NCBI GenBank assembly: GCA_001600495.1 | Contig: BCKE01000019.1 | Location: 156,992-220,991, forward strand | Direction: 5' to 3' | DNA length: 64,000 bases | Origin: Pilasporangium apinafurcum | Lineage: Eukaryota; Oomycota; Peronosporomycetes; Pythiales; Pythiaceae | Part shown: positions 21,639 through 34,670 of the stretch, piece by piece | How the letters are laid out: the number at the start of each line of letters is the position of its first letter | How positions within the stretch are numbered: position 1 is the first letter of the stretch | Position numbers and translations under genes: made by a program | The notes under the pieces: model-generated | Database searches by the model: none | Told to the model about the DNA's origin: nothing | What the model saw: only the letters and a program-made list of their open reading frames with translations

Positions 21639-24600
21639 TTATTTTTCCCATGTACTTGGATGTCGTGCCTGTTCATCGTGCCACTCTTTGCGAAACGTAT
21701 CATAGCGATACAGACTTCGTTCCTTCCGTGAGATCTTGAGATCTGCCGCAAGTACATAACCAGCACTCGTTATTGCAATTGCATGACTCGACGTGTGAAC
21801 TGAAGAAGTGGATCGAACAGCATTTTTGCCACGTATTCCCGTACTTTTGCTTCCGGAGATGGACGACTTCGACTTTGGTAAGACATCGTCATATAGCTGT
21901 ACAGTGCACCAGATGATCACCATAGTAATTACATTACCATATTTCTCATGAACCTTCACACCAACGACACGAGCAGCAATTGTTCTCTCCCCAATAGGAT
22001 CTGAGGATGCTCCGATATTGGTAGCACTTGAAACCGAGTAAACAGACGATATTGATTTGCTAGATCGAAATGCTGATGCGCCATTGCTGATGCTTTCTTC
22101 TGTGACGACTTTTCCTGTTTCGCTACGATAGATCCGTTCACAGAAGAGAATCGTATCTCCTGCTACAATATCGCCTTCTTCACAACACTCGATGGTGAAG
22201 TTTGCAGCAGCGTTCGATGGTCGAAGGATGACTCCATTCACACGTTCCTCATCTTTCGTGAGTGTACAGAACTGAGAGACTGTCGATTGTTCACTCATTA
22301 CACCGATACGATTTACCGCAAACACACGAAGGCGATATACCGAACTCGGTACTAAATCCGACAGCATCGTCATCGAATCACTCCCTTCATACACGCGAAC
22401 CCAGTCAGTAGCAACCTTTGCGTTGTTATTGTTGTTTGCAGCTCCCTTCCTTCCCTGTTGCTCAAATGCAATCGTTTCAACGAATTTGCATTCCACCAGA
22501 TATCTGTAGGCACCATTAACACCAGGATACCAGCAGATTTGGGCACTCGAAGACAAGACGGTGATCATTCCAGCACAAGACGGCGCATTGGGCGCTGTCC
22601 AGACTTCTAACGCCTCACTTAACTGGCTTGAAGCGTGCGACGACACCAGTCGCAGTCGAAAATTGTACAACGTGTTCGCCTCCAAGCCATTGATAACAGT
22701 AATTGTTTCTTTTCCCCGGTACGATACCAAACTCATTTGATTGGAGGAGGATGATGTCACACGTGAGGATTGTTCATCATCATTGCCTCGTTTTCCATGA
22801 TCGCGCTTCAAGACGTAACATACGTCTGTCTTGTTCCACCACTTCGTAAACTCACTGAACGAAATTTTGCCATCATTATCGGTATCAAAGTCTTCCATGT
22901 ACGCCGCCAGTCGTTCTTCCGTGGGAGGGACACCTAATTCTTCTAGTAGCGTCTTGAACTCCGGTAGCTCAATGAAATTGCTTTTATCCGTGTCATACCG
23001 ATCAAATTTGGCGCGAAAATCGACAGTACCGTCGTCTAGACTGGTTTCTTGAGCCCACTCCTTTAAAATCCGTGCGATTTGGTCGTCTGTCGATGGTGCA
23101 CCACCTCCCCCACTTCGCGTAATTGCGACTTGTTTGGAACGAGCTTGTAAGGCTTCATGTGACAGACTCGGTTTTGCAGAACAGGAGCTCCATTTCAACT
23201 TCACAGAAGAACATGTGAGTACCAGTCCAGTGCTACTCGATTCGACGATAACTGGCGGTGCAGGCGTCTGTAGCAGAGTATTTACCACAACCGACTCGCT
23301 GTGGAGGCTGTACATATTTTCCTCATTATATGCCTGCACGCGAAATTGATACGTGCTCCCACTTGCAAGCCCATGCACTACAAACGAGCTCTTTGTACCG
23401 CGATAGATTTCGACATATTCACCTGTAGCTTCATTCGCGCACTGTTTGAGGATGTATCGACATTGCGAGATCCCCGTAGTCTGTCGTTTTGCTGATTTAC
23501 TTGCCGATTTGCTAGACATCGTGGCTTGCGATCCTAAAGATTTCGTAGATGCGGATAACTTTAGCGTTGAGGACGATGACTCTATTTCCGTTTTTTCATC
23601 CATAAACCCGTGGAAAAACCGCATGAACTCCTCCCATGATATGCTTTCGTTGTCATCTGTTTCGATGGCATCAAAGACACTCAGCGGAACCCCTTTTGCG
23701 CCGGATTGAGAGGATGTTACTGTCGTCTTCTGAAGAAACTCCAACAATCGCGGTTTTCGACGCTCGATTTCCTCCATGAACTCATCTCTCGAGATTTGAC
23801 CATTGCCGTCGCTATCAGCTTCTTCGAAAACTTGACGTAGTTCTCGAAGTTGTCTCCGGTAGTAGCTGGAGCTTTCCCATCCAAGGTGAATGCTATTCGG
23901 ACCAACCTTAATTGCTAGAGGTGCCGGTGGAATTGCTGGGGCTGTGAAGAAGTAGCAAAACGTGTATGGACCAGCTCCAAAGCCGTTCAATGCACGTACA
24001 CGAAAGCCATACTTGGTATTGGGTGAAAGCCCTGATACAACGTAATGGTAGCGAGGCTGGCCGTTGTTGTCCAAGTAATCTTTTGGATCCCTGTAAATTT
24101 CTCTGTATTCATTCAGTCGAAAGCTTTGTGTACCTTCCGCACCGATGGTCTCCAATTGATAAAATGCGGCGCCGTTATTTCCCGTCACTGGAGGCGGATG
24201 CCACCGTAACAAGATCATCGTGGTCGGGTCCAGTGCTTCGTCATCGTCACGAAAGAGCGTAGGAGCGTCAGGCGGCCTTCCCTCCGTCACTAGTTGCTGT
24301 AGCACCTTCTGCTCGCGCTGTTCAGCTGACCAAAGCTCTAATTTCTTGAGAAACGGAGCTGCTTGCTCATCGTTCCAAGTTGAAAATGCGCATCGTTGTG
24401 GGGCTTTCACTTTCACATCACGCATATCACACTCTGGCTGACAGTCGAATCGTGCGCTTTGCTCGCGTCGCTTGATGTGACCTGGCAATTCTGAACGCAT
24501 GCGATTACAACCCGGTTTGGTGTTGCCAATAACCAATTGGAAGGCGTTCAGCATTCCGCATTCGTGGCAAACAGTTTCCCACATGCATACTTGCTTGAGC

Positions 24601-27070
24601 AAGATGTCGGTGTCGCCATGACATTGCGTTTGGCGCTCCTCGCCGACCACATCAAGGAATTCTTTCATACTCACTTGATGATCGCCATTCGTGTCAAAGT
24701 ACTCCATCAACCGCTGCACTTCCTCAGGTTGCAGCACAACACCGAGATCCAATAGCAACTTCGTGAACTCCTTGGTGTTGAGCAATGCAAACCGTTCCAT
24801 CTGCTCCTCTTCGGTCATTTCGTCTGGTACCGAGTCGCCATCACCGCGTGCTAGTAGCTTCTTGTGTTTACGCTCGCAATGATCCAGAAAAGCCTGTTTG
24901 TAATTAATGCCTTTGCGATGCAGGAGCTTGAGAAAGATGTCGCGAATAGCTGATGATGTGCAGTGCACGTCGCACGCGATAGGTGCAAAGCTTTCCCAGA
25001 GGATTCGACATCGTGTGGCGCTTCTGTATCCATCACTCCATTTGACCCATTCATCCAAGAGTCCTCGATCAATTGCCTTGAGTGCCTTGCCTACCTCTTC
25101 CCATCGTACCGACGCAGGGACAGCACTATCATTTTCATCATTGTCTTCAGGCGTTGCCTTCGGTTTAGGAAGATGCTGCAAAAACTTGACTGCCTTGTCC
25201 CTCATAGCCTTATGAGCGACCCAGGCAGAGTAGCTTTCCTTGCTCTGCATCTGACGAAACTTGGTACTCTCTTTTATTTTCTTTAGTGTTGGGTTGTGCT
25301 CCTTCTCAAACAAATAACGATCTTTGGAGAAAGGGTTGCCATCGTCATCATCACCTCCGCGACCACTATCAAAATTCGCGCGCAAGATATGTCCTTTCTT
25401 GACGAGCACTTGCTTACACTTTTCGAGATCGCCACCGCGCCCTTGAAAGCCTTCGTTCATGGCGTGGACATATTTCAGACCACTGTCTTTCATCATTTCT
25501 ACTGCGGATGACGGCATTTTGATGTTCTTCTTGCGAACTATTCCACGTCCTGATGAGAAATCAAAACGCGTCGGCGCGCCACTTGTTGATTTTCTGACTG
25601 TACCTAGGTGACTCTTTTCCTTCTCTGGTGTCGGCAATCGAACTCGAAGTCGATCTTTTCGCTTCACCCACGCATTATGCGCGACCACGCCTCCTTCTGC
25701 TTTCTCTTTCGCCTCTTCTTTTTTTTGCTCTTCAATCGCTTCCTGGTCTTCCTCTAACCATTTCATTATTCGACCAACTCCAAGCTGATTCAAAATGTGA
25801 AGCTCCATTTCGGCTGTACTTCGATGTTGTTGTTGCTGCTGTGATTTCTTCGACATTTTTTCAGTATACTCGTTCATTTTGCTTTGTAAATGCTCGACTA
25901 CCTGGTGTTGCGCATTCATCCAATACTTTTTGCACAGACTCAGGAAGAACTATATAAGCAACACATAGGAATGACAATGATTTAATACCAACGAAAACTA
26001 ATCAAGAAAACACAAGAGAATAAATAGCATACGGCATTTTGTTTCTTTTGATCCGCAGTCAGCGCACGTCGAGCAGCAATTTTCGCAGTATCACCCTTTT
26101 GAGGCTTTGCAGCCTGATGCCACTTCAGCGTCATAAAGTAAGTCTTGTTCGCTTCGTCGAACTCCATCATCTGGCGGGTGCCATTGGAGAATTTCATGGC
26201 TTCCTCTTCAGTTAGAGGCACTTGTGAGAAGGTGTGGTACTTTGTCGTCCATTTCACCCAGAAATCGCCCAGAGATCGTACTGGACACGAACAAGGGCGT
26301 TGGATCCGCGTGCCGTCTTGGTTCTCCAGAATGCTGCACTGACTTAGTACAGCTTGCGCCATTCTTAGGGCTGCAGTAGTGATCTTCAGCGGACCACTGC
26401 CTCCTTTGATGTCGAGACTTCGGTTCTCTCCTGTCTGAACAATCAGCTCCGCTAGCTCCAGGATTGTTTGGGCTGGTTGCACTCGATACGGACTGAGCGT
26501 AGCGATCATTTTTTCCGAGATTTGCCCTGGCGTTGTGCCGATGCATCGTCGACAGAGCGAACATTTCTTGGCAGGACATTGGCAGCGCGTGCGTTGCTTC
26601 GTGACTGAATGAGAAATGTCACGGCAGACGCCTGCGCAATCACATTTTTCAGATTTTCCCGTTTTCAACAGACAGTCCGTGGCGGCTAGCGAGACAGCAA
26701 CTTCAAGCCACTTATCGTCATCGGCCGCGCGTTCAGTGTTTAATTGAGTGAGCGCGCGCGCGATCCGTTCGTACTTATCTTTCCGTGCTACCCAAATGTC
26801 AAATTCGATTTTTTTACCGCCGGCAGGTTGCTGTTTGCTCGTTGCTTTGCCCGTAGTCTGATTGTATACGCCCTGTTGAGGATGAGATGATGGTAAAACT
26901 TCCGTCGTTCGCTTTGTATCGAACGACAGAACGCCTTGCCTAATGCCTTCGTTCTCGTCTTCATCAAAGGCATTATTTTCATAAAGGTCATCAACATTGT
27001 CAAGTGTCGAAATTGGCAAACGCATCGAATGCTGCTTCATCGATGAACGGGAGCGATCGTCAATTGCCAT
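21639..27070 (-). CDS. Very large EF-hand and fibronectin type III repeat protein
   Basis: Two exons, 26033-27070 and 21639-25949, joined in phase (GCC|GTATGC to TATATAG|TTCTTC), giving about 1,780 aa. Exon 1 (MAIDDRSRSS) holds a Cys cluster (RCQCPAKKCSLCRRC). Exon 2 has FN3-like modules (for example PNTKYGFRVRALNGFGAGPY and GSTYQFRVQAYNEENMYS) interleaved with EF-hands: FDTNGDHQVSMKEFLD, EADSDGNGQISRDEFME, IETDDNESISWEEFMRF, YDTDKSNFIELPEFKTL and DFDTDNDGKISFSEFTKW. All carry canonical Ca-ligand spacing. No signal peptide or membrane segment is obvious, so an intracellular calcium-responsive scaffold is my inference. The function is not known to me. Confidence 0.85.
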
Positions 27071-27273
27071 TTCCGTAATATAGCACAAGAAATACGAGCG
27101 AAACAAATTAATTACACACGATGATGGTGGAGGCTTGATAGTACGCTGCTTCCGTGGCAGTTGACCATCAGCTTCCTACTCATTCCAAATAAGTAGCAGT
27201 TAAAATAGACAATTAAAATGTAACCACCAACCTTTGCAAAACGATGGTCAAATTGGTCCTATATATTTGGTTC

Positions 27274-29472
27274 CTATGCGAGCTGGATCTCGCGGATGAG
27301 TTCACACAACTCGTCATCTACATAGGCAGGAAGTCCTGTTTTTCCTTTTCTCTTCCCTTGTTCTTTCAGCTGCTTTAGCATAGTCGGCGCTGCTTGAGGA
27401 GAACGTTGCTTGCGGATAAATACAACACTGTTCACGTCCTGATCGCTTGGTCGCAACGAGAACACCGACGTTGCAGCAGCAGCACCAGAACTGAAGATGC
27501 GACGAAGCCTATCTAGAATCTGCTGGTAGAGAGCGCTATCTCGACACGAAATATTAATCAACAAGATACCGTTGTCGCCCAACAATCGATGGACATTATT
27601 CAAGAATGACTCTTCCACAAACGAAATTGGTGGACAGCTCATTCCAACTTTGCGCTCTTTGGCATCGACATCGATAATAATCGAATCATATAGATCAGCT
27701 GCATCACTGTTCGCGCGTTGCGCAATATATTCAATCCCGTCACCAATCACCACCGTCATTCGTTCATCTTGCTGAAATCCGAAATACTTTTCAGCGACTT
27801 CGACAATACTCGGATCCAGTTCACATGCCGTCATCGCGACATTGGGAATATTGTCGTGAATATACTTGGCCAGACAACCTCCTCCTAAACCAATGATTAG
27901 AGATTTATGGCTTGAAGAACTTGTATTCGCTGCATCGGGAGCAGCTAATGAAGCTGCATGCAACACTGCCACCATTCCTTTATGGTAATCAAAGGCCAAG
28001 TACGACGTATCTACACTGGTAGCTGCATTTTTCTTCTTGTTTTTCTTCTTGTTGGATTTCTTCTTGGCTGCAGTGGCTCCGGAGGATGACGTAGAAGTAT
28101 TACTTGCTTGAACCAATTTCACTTCGCTCTGAATAACATTGGTGTTGCTGAGAAAGACGAGACGACGTAGATGATCGCCACCGTCGATAACCTCTTCAAT
28201 GAAATACTCCCCACTGAGCACACTGTGCCCTTGATAAACTATGTTTCTGGATCCCAATCCTTCTTCCACAGTCAAATAAGGAATTTTTTCATTCGCAAGC
28301 ATCGTGTCAGGGGCTAGTTCCAGAATTTTAGCATTCAATTCTTCCTGAACTTGAGGTGTACTCTCAAAATGGTGACCACGACCAACGGAGGCCAAAATTA
28401 AGCGACTAAACCCAGCACCACTGGCCAGCTCCGCAGCTCCCTCCTCTGTGGAGAACATCCATTCATGCTCTCTCCCTTGCGGAATGAGAAATACAGCACA
28501 GCTACCGTTGGGACCCTTCACACTGTGGTCCACAAGACGTAGCGTAAAGCGTGGCACTGGCGCAGTCGCACTTGTAGACTGATCAATCGCGGCTTTCTGC
28601 CCTTCGGAATCATTCACAATGAGTTCAATGACCTCCTGGCGGCCAACCAGGATTTTCTTCAAAGCTCCCTGCGTCATCGTGTACCATTGCGTCGCTTCAA
28701 CCTCATGCACCAGCCACTGTTTTCTCGCTGCTCCATTCGAGGTAATAAACTGCTTCGCATTGTAGGTTGCTTTGTTACTACTGCTACGAGCACTTTGGGA
28801 ACACTTAGTCGCCGTCATCAGGAACGGTACAAATGGTTTCCGTGCATCCCGTGGAATTTCCTGCACGGTCATGGCCCAACTCTCTTCCGCCTGCTCGCAA
28901 AAATACGCGAGCAGATGATGCAAGATGAAATCCTGCGCCATGGTCACACAAAAGTACCTTCCACCCGCAGCGAGCACACGTTGGATCTCAAGGAACATCT
29001 TGGTCGCGTCAATCTTGATTTCCTGTGTGTCGGCTGCCATCAATGCATCTAACGCTCCTTTATCGACAATCAAATCGAAGCTGCCACTTGCAAAATCGGT
29101 CATACTGGTCATATCCATGACACGCCATTGCATTTCCGGATGCTTCTTTTTCATTTCGTCGATCACCAACTCACTGAAATCAATACTGATAATGTTTGTG
29201 AATCCATCGTCGTAAATTTCTTTACTCAACTCCGAGTTACCACACCCAATCACCAACACCCGCAAGCCACTTTTAATTTTCGTTTGGATGCGCGCCATTG
29301 CCGTATCAGATGATGACAACGCGGTCAAATTGAGTTGGCGGTACATACAGGCGCGTAGATGCTCGTACTCGCCATACCACTCGAAGGCTTTTTCATTGCG
29401 CTTCTGGAAGAACTCATCCCAGTACTCCTTCTTTCGGAAATCCTCATATTGTCGCGGTAATAGGTCGCTCAT
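27274..29472 (-). CDS. METTL13: METTL13-like eEF1A lysine/N-terminal methyltransferase
   Basis: Single-exon 732-aa protein with two methyltransferase domains, as in METTL13 (eEF1A-KNMT), which methylates the N-terminus and a lysine of eEF1A. The N-terminal class I domain begins LLPRQYEDFRKKEYWDEFF, with SAM motif I LVIGCGNSELS, then IISIDFSELVI and DKGALDALM. The C-terminal spermidine synthase-like domain has LIIGLGGGCLAKYIHDNI, ACELDPSIVEVAEKYFGF and SIIIDVDAKE. A lysine-rich linker (AKKKSNKKKNKKKN) separates them. Length is close to the animal protein. A separate, shorter methyltransferase of the same superfamily lies at 59-60 kb. Confidence 0.92.
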   Translation of the reverse strand: MSDLLPRQYEDFRKKEYWDEFFQKRNEKAFEWYGEYEHLRACMYRQLNLTALSSSDTAMARIQTKIKSGLRVLVIGCGNSELSKEIYDDGFTNIISIDFSELVIDEMKKKHPEMQWRVMDMTSMTDFASGSFDLIVDKGALDALMAADTQEIKIDATKMFLEIQRVLAAGGRYFCVTMAQDFILHHLLAYFCEQAEESWAMTVQEIPRDARKPFVPFLMTATKCSQSARSSSNKATYNAKQFITSNGAARKQWLVHEVEATQWYTMTQGALKKILVGRQEVIELIVNDSEGQKAAIDQSTSATAPVPRFTLRLVDHSVKGPNGSCAVFLIPQGREHEWMFSTEEGAAELASGAGFSRLILASVGRGHHFESTPQVQEELNAKILELAPDTMLANEKIPYLTVEEGLGSRNIVYQGHSVLSGEYFIEEVIDGGDHLRRLVFLSNTNVIQSEVKLVQASNTSTSSSGATAAKKKSNKKKNKKKNAATSVDTSYLAFDYHKGMVAVLHAASLAAPDAANTSSSSHKSLIIGLGGGCLAKYIHDNIPNVAMTACELDPSIVEVAEKYFGFQQDERMTVVIGDGIEYIAQRANSDAADLYDSIIIDVDAKERKVGMSCPPISFVEESFLNNVHRLLGDNGILLINISCRDSALYQQILDRLRRIFSSGAAAATSVFSLRPSDQDVNSVVFIRKQRSPQAAPTMLKQLKEQGKRKGKTGLPAYVDDELCELIREIQLA

Positions 29473-29744
29473 GCTTGAATGGATGCTTGTCCGACTGCGT
29501 GAGAGTGTTGCTTCTTGGTTTGACTGGCAAAGGAAACACGAACTTAACAGCTAAAAAGCAGACTGCGTACTTAGTGCGATTGGAGATTTTTTAACACATG
29601 TTATAACGGTTAAAAGTACTAACAACAGCTAAACGACCAGGAACATGGAGAGCGGAAGGGGCGTGAATATCGCGAGATCACAGACATTACCTGCAGTAGT
29701 GATCTATATTTGCAGGTGTGCATTAGCTCAATTTGTATAAATCG

Positions 29745-30438
29745 ATGAGTGCACGTGCAAGATCGTATCAGCGCGTGCCGCAGGCAGAGGTGAATGCGAT
29801 TCCATCCGCGGCGGATGGGAGTAGCATCGATGATGACGATATGTTCGAGCACAGCGATGATGGTGACGAGGCGGACAACGAAGGTGACCTAAGTGAGAGC
29901 GACAGTGAGAAATTGCGGAAAAAGAAGCAACAGAAGCATCGATCTCAACAGGCCGCGGTGTGGAGCACGCGTCTGCATGCGTTCCTGTGGATTGTGTTAG
30001 CTGGATCGATCGCGTACGCAATTGATTTCTTCCATGTGATCTTCAATGATCCTCATGTCAAAAGGTAATAAATTATCCTCTACATGTTTGACCTATTAGC
30101 TCACGTATAATTCGATAAATGGATAGCTCATATATTGTGCTTTCTTGTTACACGTTGCGGGAAACAGAGGATATTTCAATGTTGCACTGGTGTGTACCGG
30201 CGTGAACATTTGCATCACAGCATATCTTGCGATATATTTGCCGTACATTAAGCGCATTCATCTCGAATGGAATGTATACTGTCCGCGCATGATCCCAACA
30301 GCGACAATTGTGGGTGGAATCGGCACATTCTGCTACATTTGTGCATTCTGGCCCGTTTGGGGTTTGTTCACGCCGGGTTTACTCGCGTTGTTCTTCATCG
30401 GGATGCTCATGACTGCCCATTTCCTGCCTTCTATCTAA
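29745..30438 (+). CDS. TMEM128: TMEM128-like four-pass membrane protein
   Basis: Two exons (29745-30064 and 30168-30438; AAAG|GTAATA to AAACAG|AGG). The first exon encodes an acidic Ser/Asp-rich cytosolic head and the first membrane helix (FLWIVLAGSIAYAIDFFHVI). The second encodes three more helices (NVALVCTGVNICITAYLAIY, MIPTATIVGGIGTFCYICAF, GLLALFFIGMLMTAHFL). Order of helices and the WPVWGLFTP segment resemble TMEM128, an ER-membrane protein of poorly known role. The start at 29745 (MSARARSYQ) is preferred over 29733. Divergent from METTL13, so the two probably share a promoter region. Confidence 0.8.
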
Positions 30439-30553
30439 TTAAAATCCAATACTCAAGGTGACGACAAATTATTGAAAGAGATGTAGCTGTTGTTGTTCAC
30501 ATAATCTAAACGTAAAATAAATAAAAAGCAACTTGTCCTTTGTAAAAATTTGA

Positions 30554-31560
30554 TCATAGGATGATCTGGTCGTAATGACAGTCTCGACAAACAATTCGAA
30601 TGGCGTCGAAGCTGTTCTGGAACTGATCGTGCGCAATCGCTTTCTCAAACGATGGATCGGAATAACAGTTCTCACTGAAAATAAGATTAACTCGTCAGAT
30701 TGATACAATGTGCTGACTCAATGGGATGCGAATATCGAACGTACCGATGCGTCATAAATGCGCTCACAACTTTTTCTTGAAAGTCTTCCAGCACGCCATG
30801 GAAAATTTCCTTCATTTTGAAAGTAAACCCACAGCTACAACTGAGAGATGGTGGCGTTGTGGATGCATGTTCTCGGAGCGTTCCCTTTTTACAAATCGGA
30901 CAGAGCACAGAAATTCCTAAAAAAAATACCGAATAACTATAAATCAAATACAGTATGCAACCACCACAAAAGCATAAGTCAGAACGTACCGGATGTACAT
31001 GGGCCAACATCATCCATGCCATAATCATAGTACTCATCGTCCATTGCGTCCAAATCCATGCCTGCTAGCATCGCTTCCAAGGATGCTTCTTCAAACTCGA
31101 CCATTTCCTCCGCCAAGTGCTCTTCTTCTTCTTCCGCTTCTAAGTACATTTCCGCCACCAGTGCATCCTCTAACGAATGTACCAGCTCTAGATACTCTTT
31201 CTCCGATAACTTGCCCATCGCCATAAGATCATCAATCGACGAATCCGCCAACACATTTATACTATCATGATCGTCGGATTCGTTCTGGAAATCAAACACC
31301 GGGTGGCGACTTAGTTGAGACCGTGTGGTGGGTGGTTTCGCATCTCTTTTATCTCTCCGTCCTTCCTTGTCCACCAATCGCTTCATTTCATCCGTGATAC
31401 TTGCTTTCCCATCTGGACTCCGTAGTTTCGCCAGCAGCTTGTGCCGGTCCTGCCGAAGTCGTTCCATACAACGCTCCTTTAGCTGCTCTTTCCATACCGG
31501 TGGTGACAGCGAAGTGCGTGAAGACGCTTTTAAGGACGTTCGTCTATTCTTCATTGTCAT
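30554..31560 (-). CDS. RPAIN: RPA-interacting protein (RPAIN-like)
   Basis: Three exons: 30990-31560, 30745-30916, 30554-30674. RPAIN/RIP binds replication protein A and carries it into the nucleus. The basic N-terminus (PPVWKEQLKERCMERLRQDRHKLL) matches the family's importin/RPA-binding start. The middle is acidic and helical (EEEEEHLAEEMVEFEE). The C-terminal zinc domain has VLCPICKKG, CSCGF and, in the last exon, IVCRDCHYDQ. The intron phases join THR|ENCYSDPSF cleanly. Convergent with TMEM128. Confidence 0.85.
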
Positions 31561-31917
31561 ATTCTAGGTACACACTCACAACCTTCTCTGTTAATCGCGC
31601 GAGTTGTCGATGTTCCTGTTGATGTTTGCGCGGGAAATGGTTTTAGTTTAGATGCGAAGAATGATGGCGTACTTGAATACATCAAAGGTTTCACGAAGGT
31701 GACAAGAATGTCGCTTGAATGCGTAAGGTCGACGGTTCGAACATATCCGTTATGATCCGATATGTTGCCACGTTCCTAACCGTGAACGAACAGGTACATC
31801 TCGACTGATCTGGCAGAGGTGACGTAGGAAGGGTACGATTACGTGGAAGAGGGAGCCAGAGAGTCGACTCTTCCCGCCACATTGAGAGGTGCCAGAGCGC
31901 AGGATTCACTTGGAAAG

Positions 31918-34237
31918 ATGGACACGATGGAGGCCAAGATGCAGGCGTGGCGCAAGCGTATGCCCACGAAGCGTCAGCTGACGTCCACGCTGAATCAATT
32001 TGTGCAGCAGAAATCTGTCTCGGTGTTGTATACGCCGACAGAACAGGAGCGTATCAAAACCATGACTGAGATGATTACCAAGGCAACCAGTGACTACGAA
32101 TCGGATGAGGATTGGGACCGTATCCTCCGCGTTGTTGATGCACTTAGCAATATCAGCAGCCGGGCAGTGTGAGTTGAAACTTTGAATGGGATGATGTTTC
32201 TTCTGTAATACCGACTGTGTCTGCTTTGTTTGGCAGCTTGAAAGAGTCGATTCGATATTTGCGTCTGCGTTTGGGTGATCCATCACCTCGTGTGGTGATT
32301 TTGGCGCTTACCTTGACCGAATCAATCGTGAAGAATTGCGGCAATCTGGTTCACCAGGAGATTGCCACGGAGTCGTTCATGAACGAATTGGAAGATTTAT
32401 ATCGAGTGAGTTCAATTGTTTCACAGGCTATATGGAAGCATGGTTATGTATTCGACAGCTCTTTATGGCGACTAATACCTGCTATTACTGTTGCGTGTCT
32501 GCTATGTGATAGTCACATGCAAACAAACGTGGTCGTGACAGTCTAGAGATTGCTGCGCGTGTGTTGGAAATGGTGCAAGCGTGGGGAGAGGCGTTCCTTC
32601 CGTACAGAGTACGTTTTGTGCTTCATATCAATGCTTTAGATGTATATATTCTAGAGCTATCAATATCTTTTTATGCTTTTTCGTTTCTGTAGCACGAATT
32701 CCCATTATTTATCGAGACATACCATAGCATGCGCAAGAAAGGCGTCAAATTCCCAGAACAATACGATGACACCAAAGTGCCAGTACTCACACCGCCACCA
32801 GCACATACGATCTCATCCTCCAGTAATAGCAACAGTAGCCGTCATGCACGCAATGGCACAATCAGTACGTCGTCCGAATCCAGTTCCATTCATGGGTATG
32901 GTGGATTATCACCAGAAGAATTGTATCGCGTGGCAACGAATGTCGTGGACATGTTTGAAGATATGCTTTATGAGGTGCAAAAGTCTATGTCATCGATCAG
33001 TACACGTGGCGTCATTCAAGAACTGGCGGCACAAGCAAAAGAGTTGGCGCAGCGGATGGAAGGACTTATCCAAATTGCCGTCATAGAGGATAGCGATGTA
33101 TGTTGGTTTTGCTTGTGATGTATGCAGTGCCTTGAGCTTGGGTAGCGATGATCAAAGATTATATGTGTTTTTTCTGTTTCGTAGGACATTGGCAAATATC
33201 TTTCGATCAACGACAGCCTGCACAACGCGCTGAACACATACGAGGAGCTGCAGCGGAGGGCTGAGACAGATAACCAACAAGAGGCAACAGAAAAGGTTGC
33301 GACAAGCAAGCACACTAGTAGACGAAGTACACAACTGATCGACCCATTTGGATTGGATGATGAGCCTTCCAAAAACCAGCAGGACAACGATGATACCGAC
33401 GATGATGATCCGTTTGCTGAGTTCGTACGTGCAAGGGCAGGCTCGAGTGCAAAATCCAGTGACGGTGGTCATACGAACCTAGCTGCTGTGACAGCTTCGA
33501 CTTCAAAGAAAATACAGGAGAAAGTTCTCCAGGATGAAGATGAAGACGATCCATTTGCAACTTTCGTGCAACAGCGAGCGACGAAGATACTTAGCAACCA
33601 AGATGAAGAGCCTGAACAGAAATCGCCAGCGGTCATAAAGGACTTGATTGATTTATGGGATGGTAAGATCAATCATCAAGATATTGTTGGTTATAAATGG
33701 CTAACACTGTTGCGTATTGCGTTTTAGATGTTCCGACTTCTACTGAGTCAAAGCCTGCACCGACGCCAATAAAGAATGACCTATTGCTTGACGATCCGTT
33801 TGGCAGCTTTGAAACACCAGTACCACCAGCACCGATCCCCGTAGCTCTCAATACTCCATTGATTGACAATCTTTGGAATAGTAAGCAGCACCATTATAAT
33901 CAAGCTGAGTGCACATGCAACGATGTGGCTGATTAGTGTTTGTTATTCTTAGCAAAATCTGCAGCTCCCACCCCAGCTGCGCCATTTGCATCGATCCCTC
34001 AGCCATTGAGTACTACGAGCAACACAAGCAACCCATTTGACTTATTGGACTTTGAGCAAAAGGTAAGGAGCAAATAACGTACAGTTAAGCAGATCCTACT
34101 AGTTTTGCGATGGCATTGAATGGTGCTTTATGTATTTTTCATAGACCACCATCTCGGCACCAACATCAAACAACCCATTCGACATTCTCGCCCCACCGCC
34201 TCAAGCAACCAAACCAGCGAATCCGTTCGACTTTTGA
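31918..34237 (+). CDS. VHS-GAT domain trafficking adaptor (TOM1/TOL-like)
   Basis: Eight exons: 31918-32168, 32237-32405, 32513-32608, 32693-33097, 33185-33662, 33728-33890, 33953-34062, 34145-34237. The N-terminus is an extension, then a VHS domain (RVVILALTLTESIVKNCGN, NKRGRDSLEIAARVLEM, AWGEAF, then YHSMRKKGVKFP). A helical GAT domain follows (EELYRVATNVVDMFEDML to LQRRAETD). The tail carries repeated adaptor motifs: DPFGL, DDDPFAEF, DDPFATF, DDPFGSF, NPFDLL, NPFDIL and a final NPFDF at the C-terminus. TOM1/TOL proteins sort ubiquitinated cargo at endosomes; DPF/NPF motifs bind AP-2 or EH domains. An earlier in-frame ATG exists at 31843. Confidence 0.9.
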
Positions 34238-34670
34238 AAGGTACCGAGTCACAAAAATGGAGTTAGACGGAGGTGGAGATTTCAGTCATACACAGCAGTC
34301 GTATTGTGCATATCAAAATAACAAGTAGAAATCCGTATTCCGCGTCATCATGTTCCAGACCTAGTATACAAAATTAGAAATTGCATTTTGGATATTGGCC
34401 AACATACTGAGAAGGAGAGAATGGCTGTAAATATATTCGTGACGTTCACATACCCATGCGGCTTCACACACACTGTGCACACGAAAAAAAACGACTTTGG
34501 ACTTAATAGCATTCTGAAAATTATGAGCAGTGCACCAAACAATAAAAGTAAAAACAAAACACATCAATTTTTTCTTTCCCTGAGAAAATATGCAAGAAGA
34601 AAAGCTAAACCAAAAAAATATGTCGGCTAAATAGAAACGATGCTAAGGTTCGCAGCATGGATCATTCGCC

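Noticed and set aside
31700-31790. Possible tRNA from a GGTTCGAAC B-box-like block near 31735
   Set aside because: No A-box at the right distance and no acceptor stem pairing.
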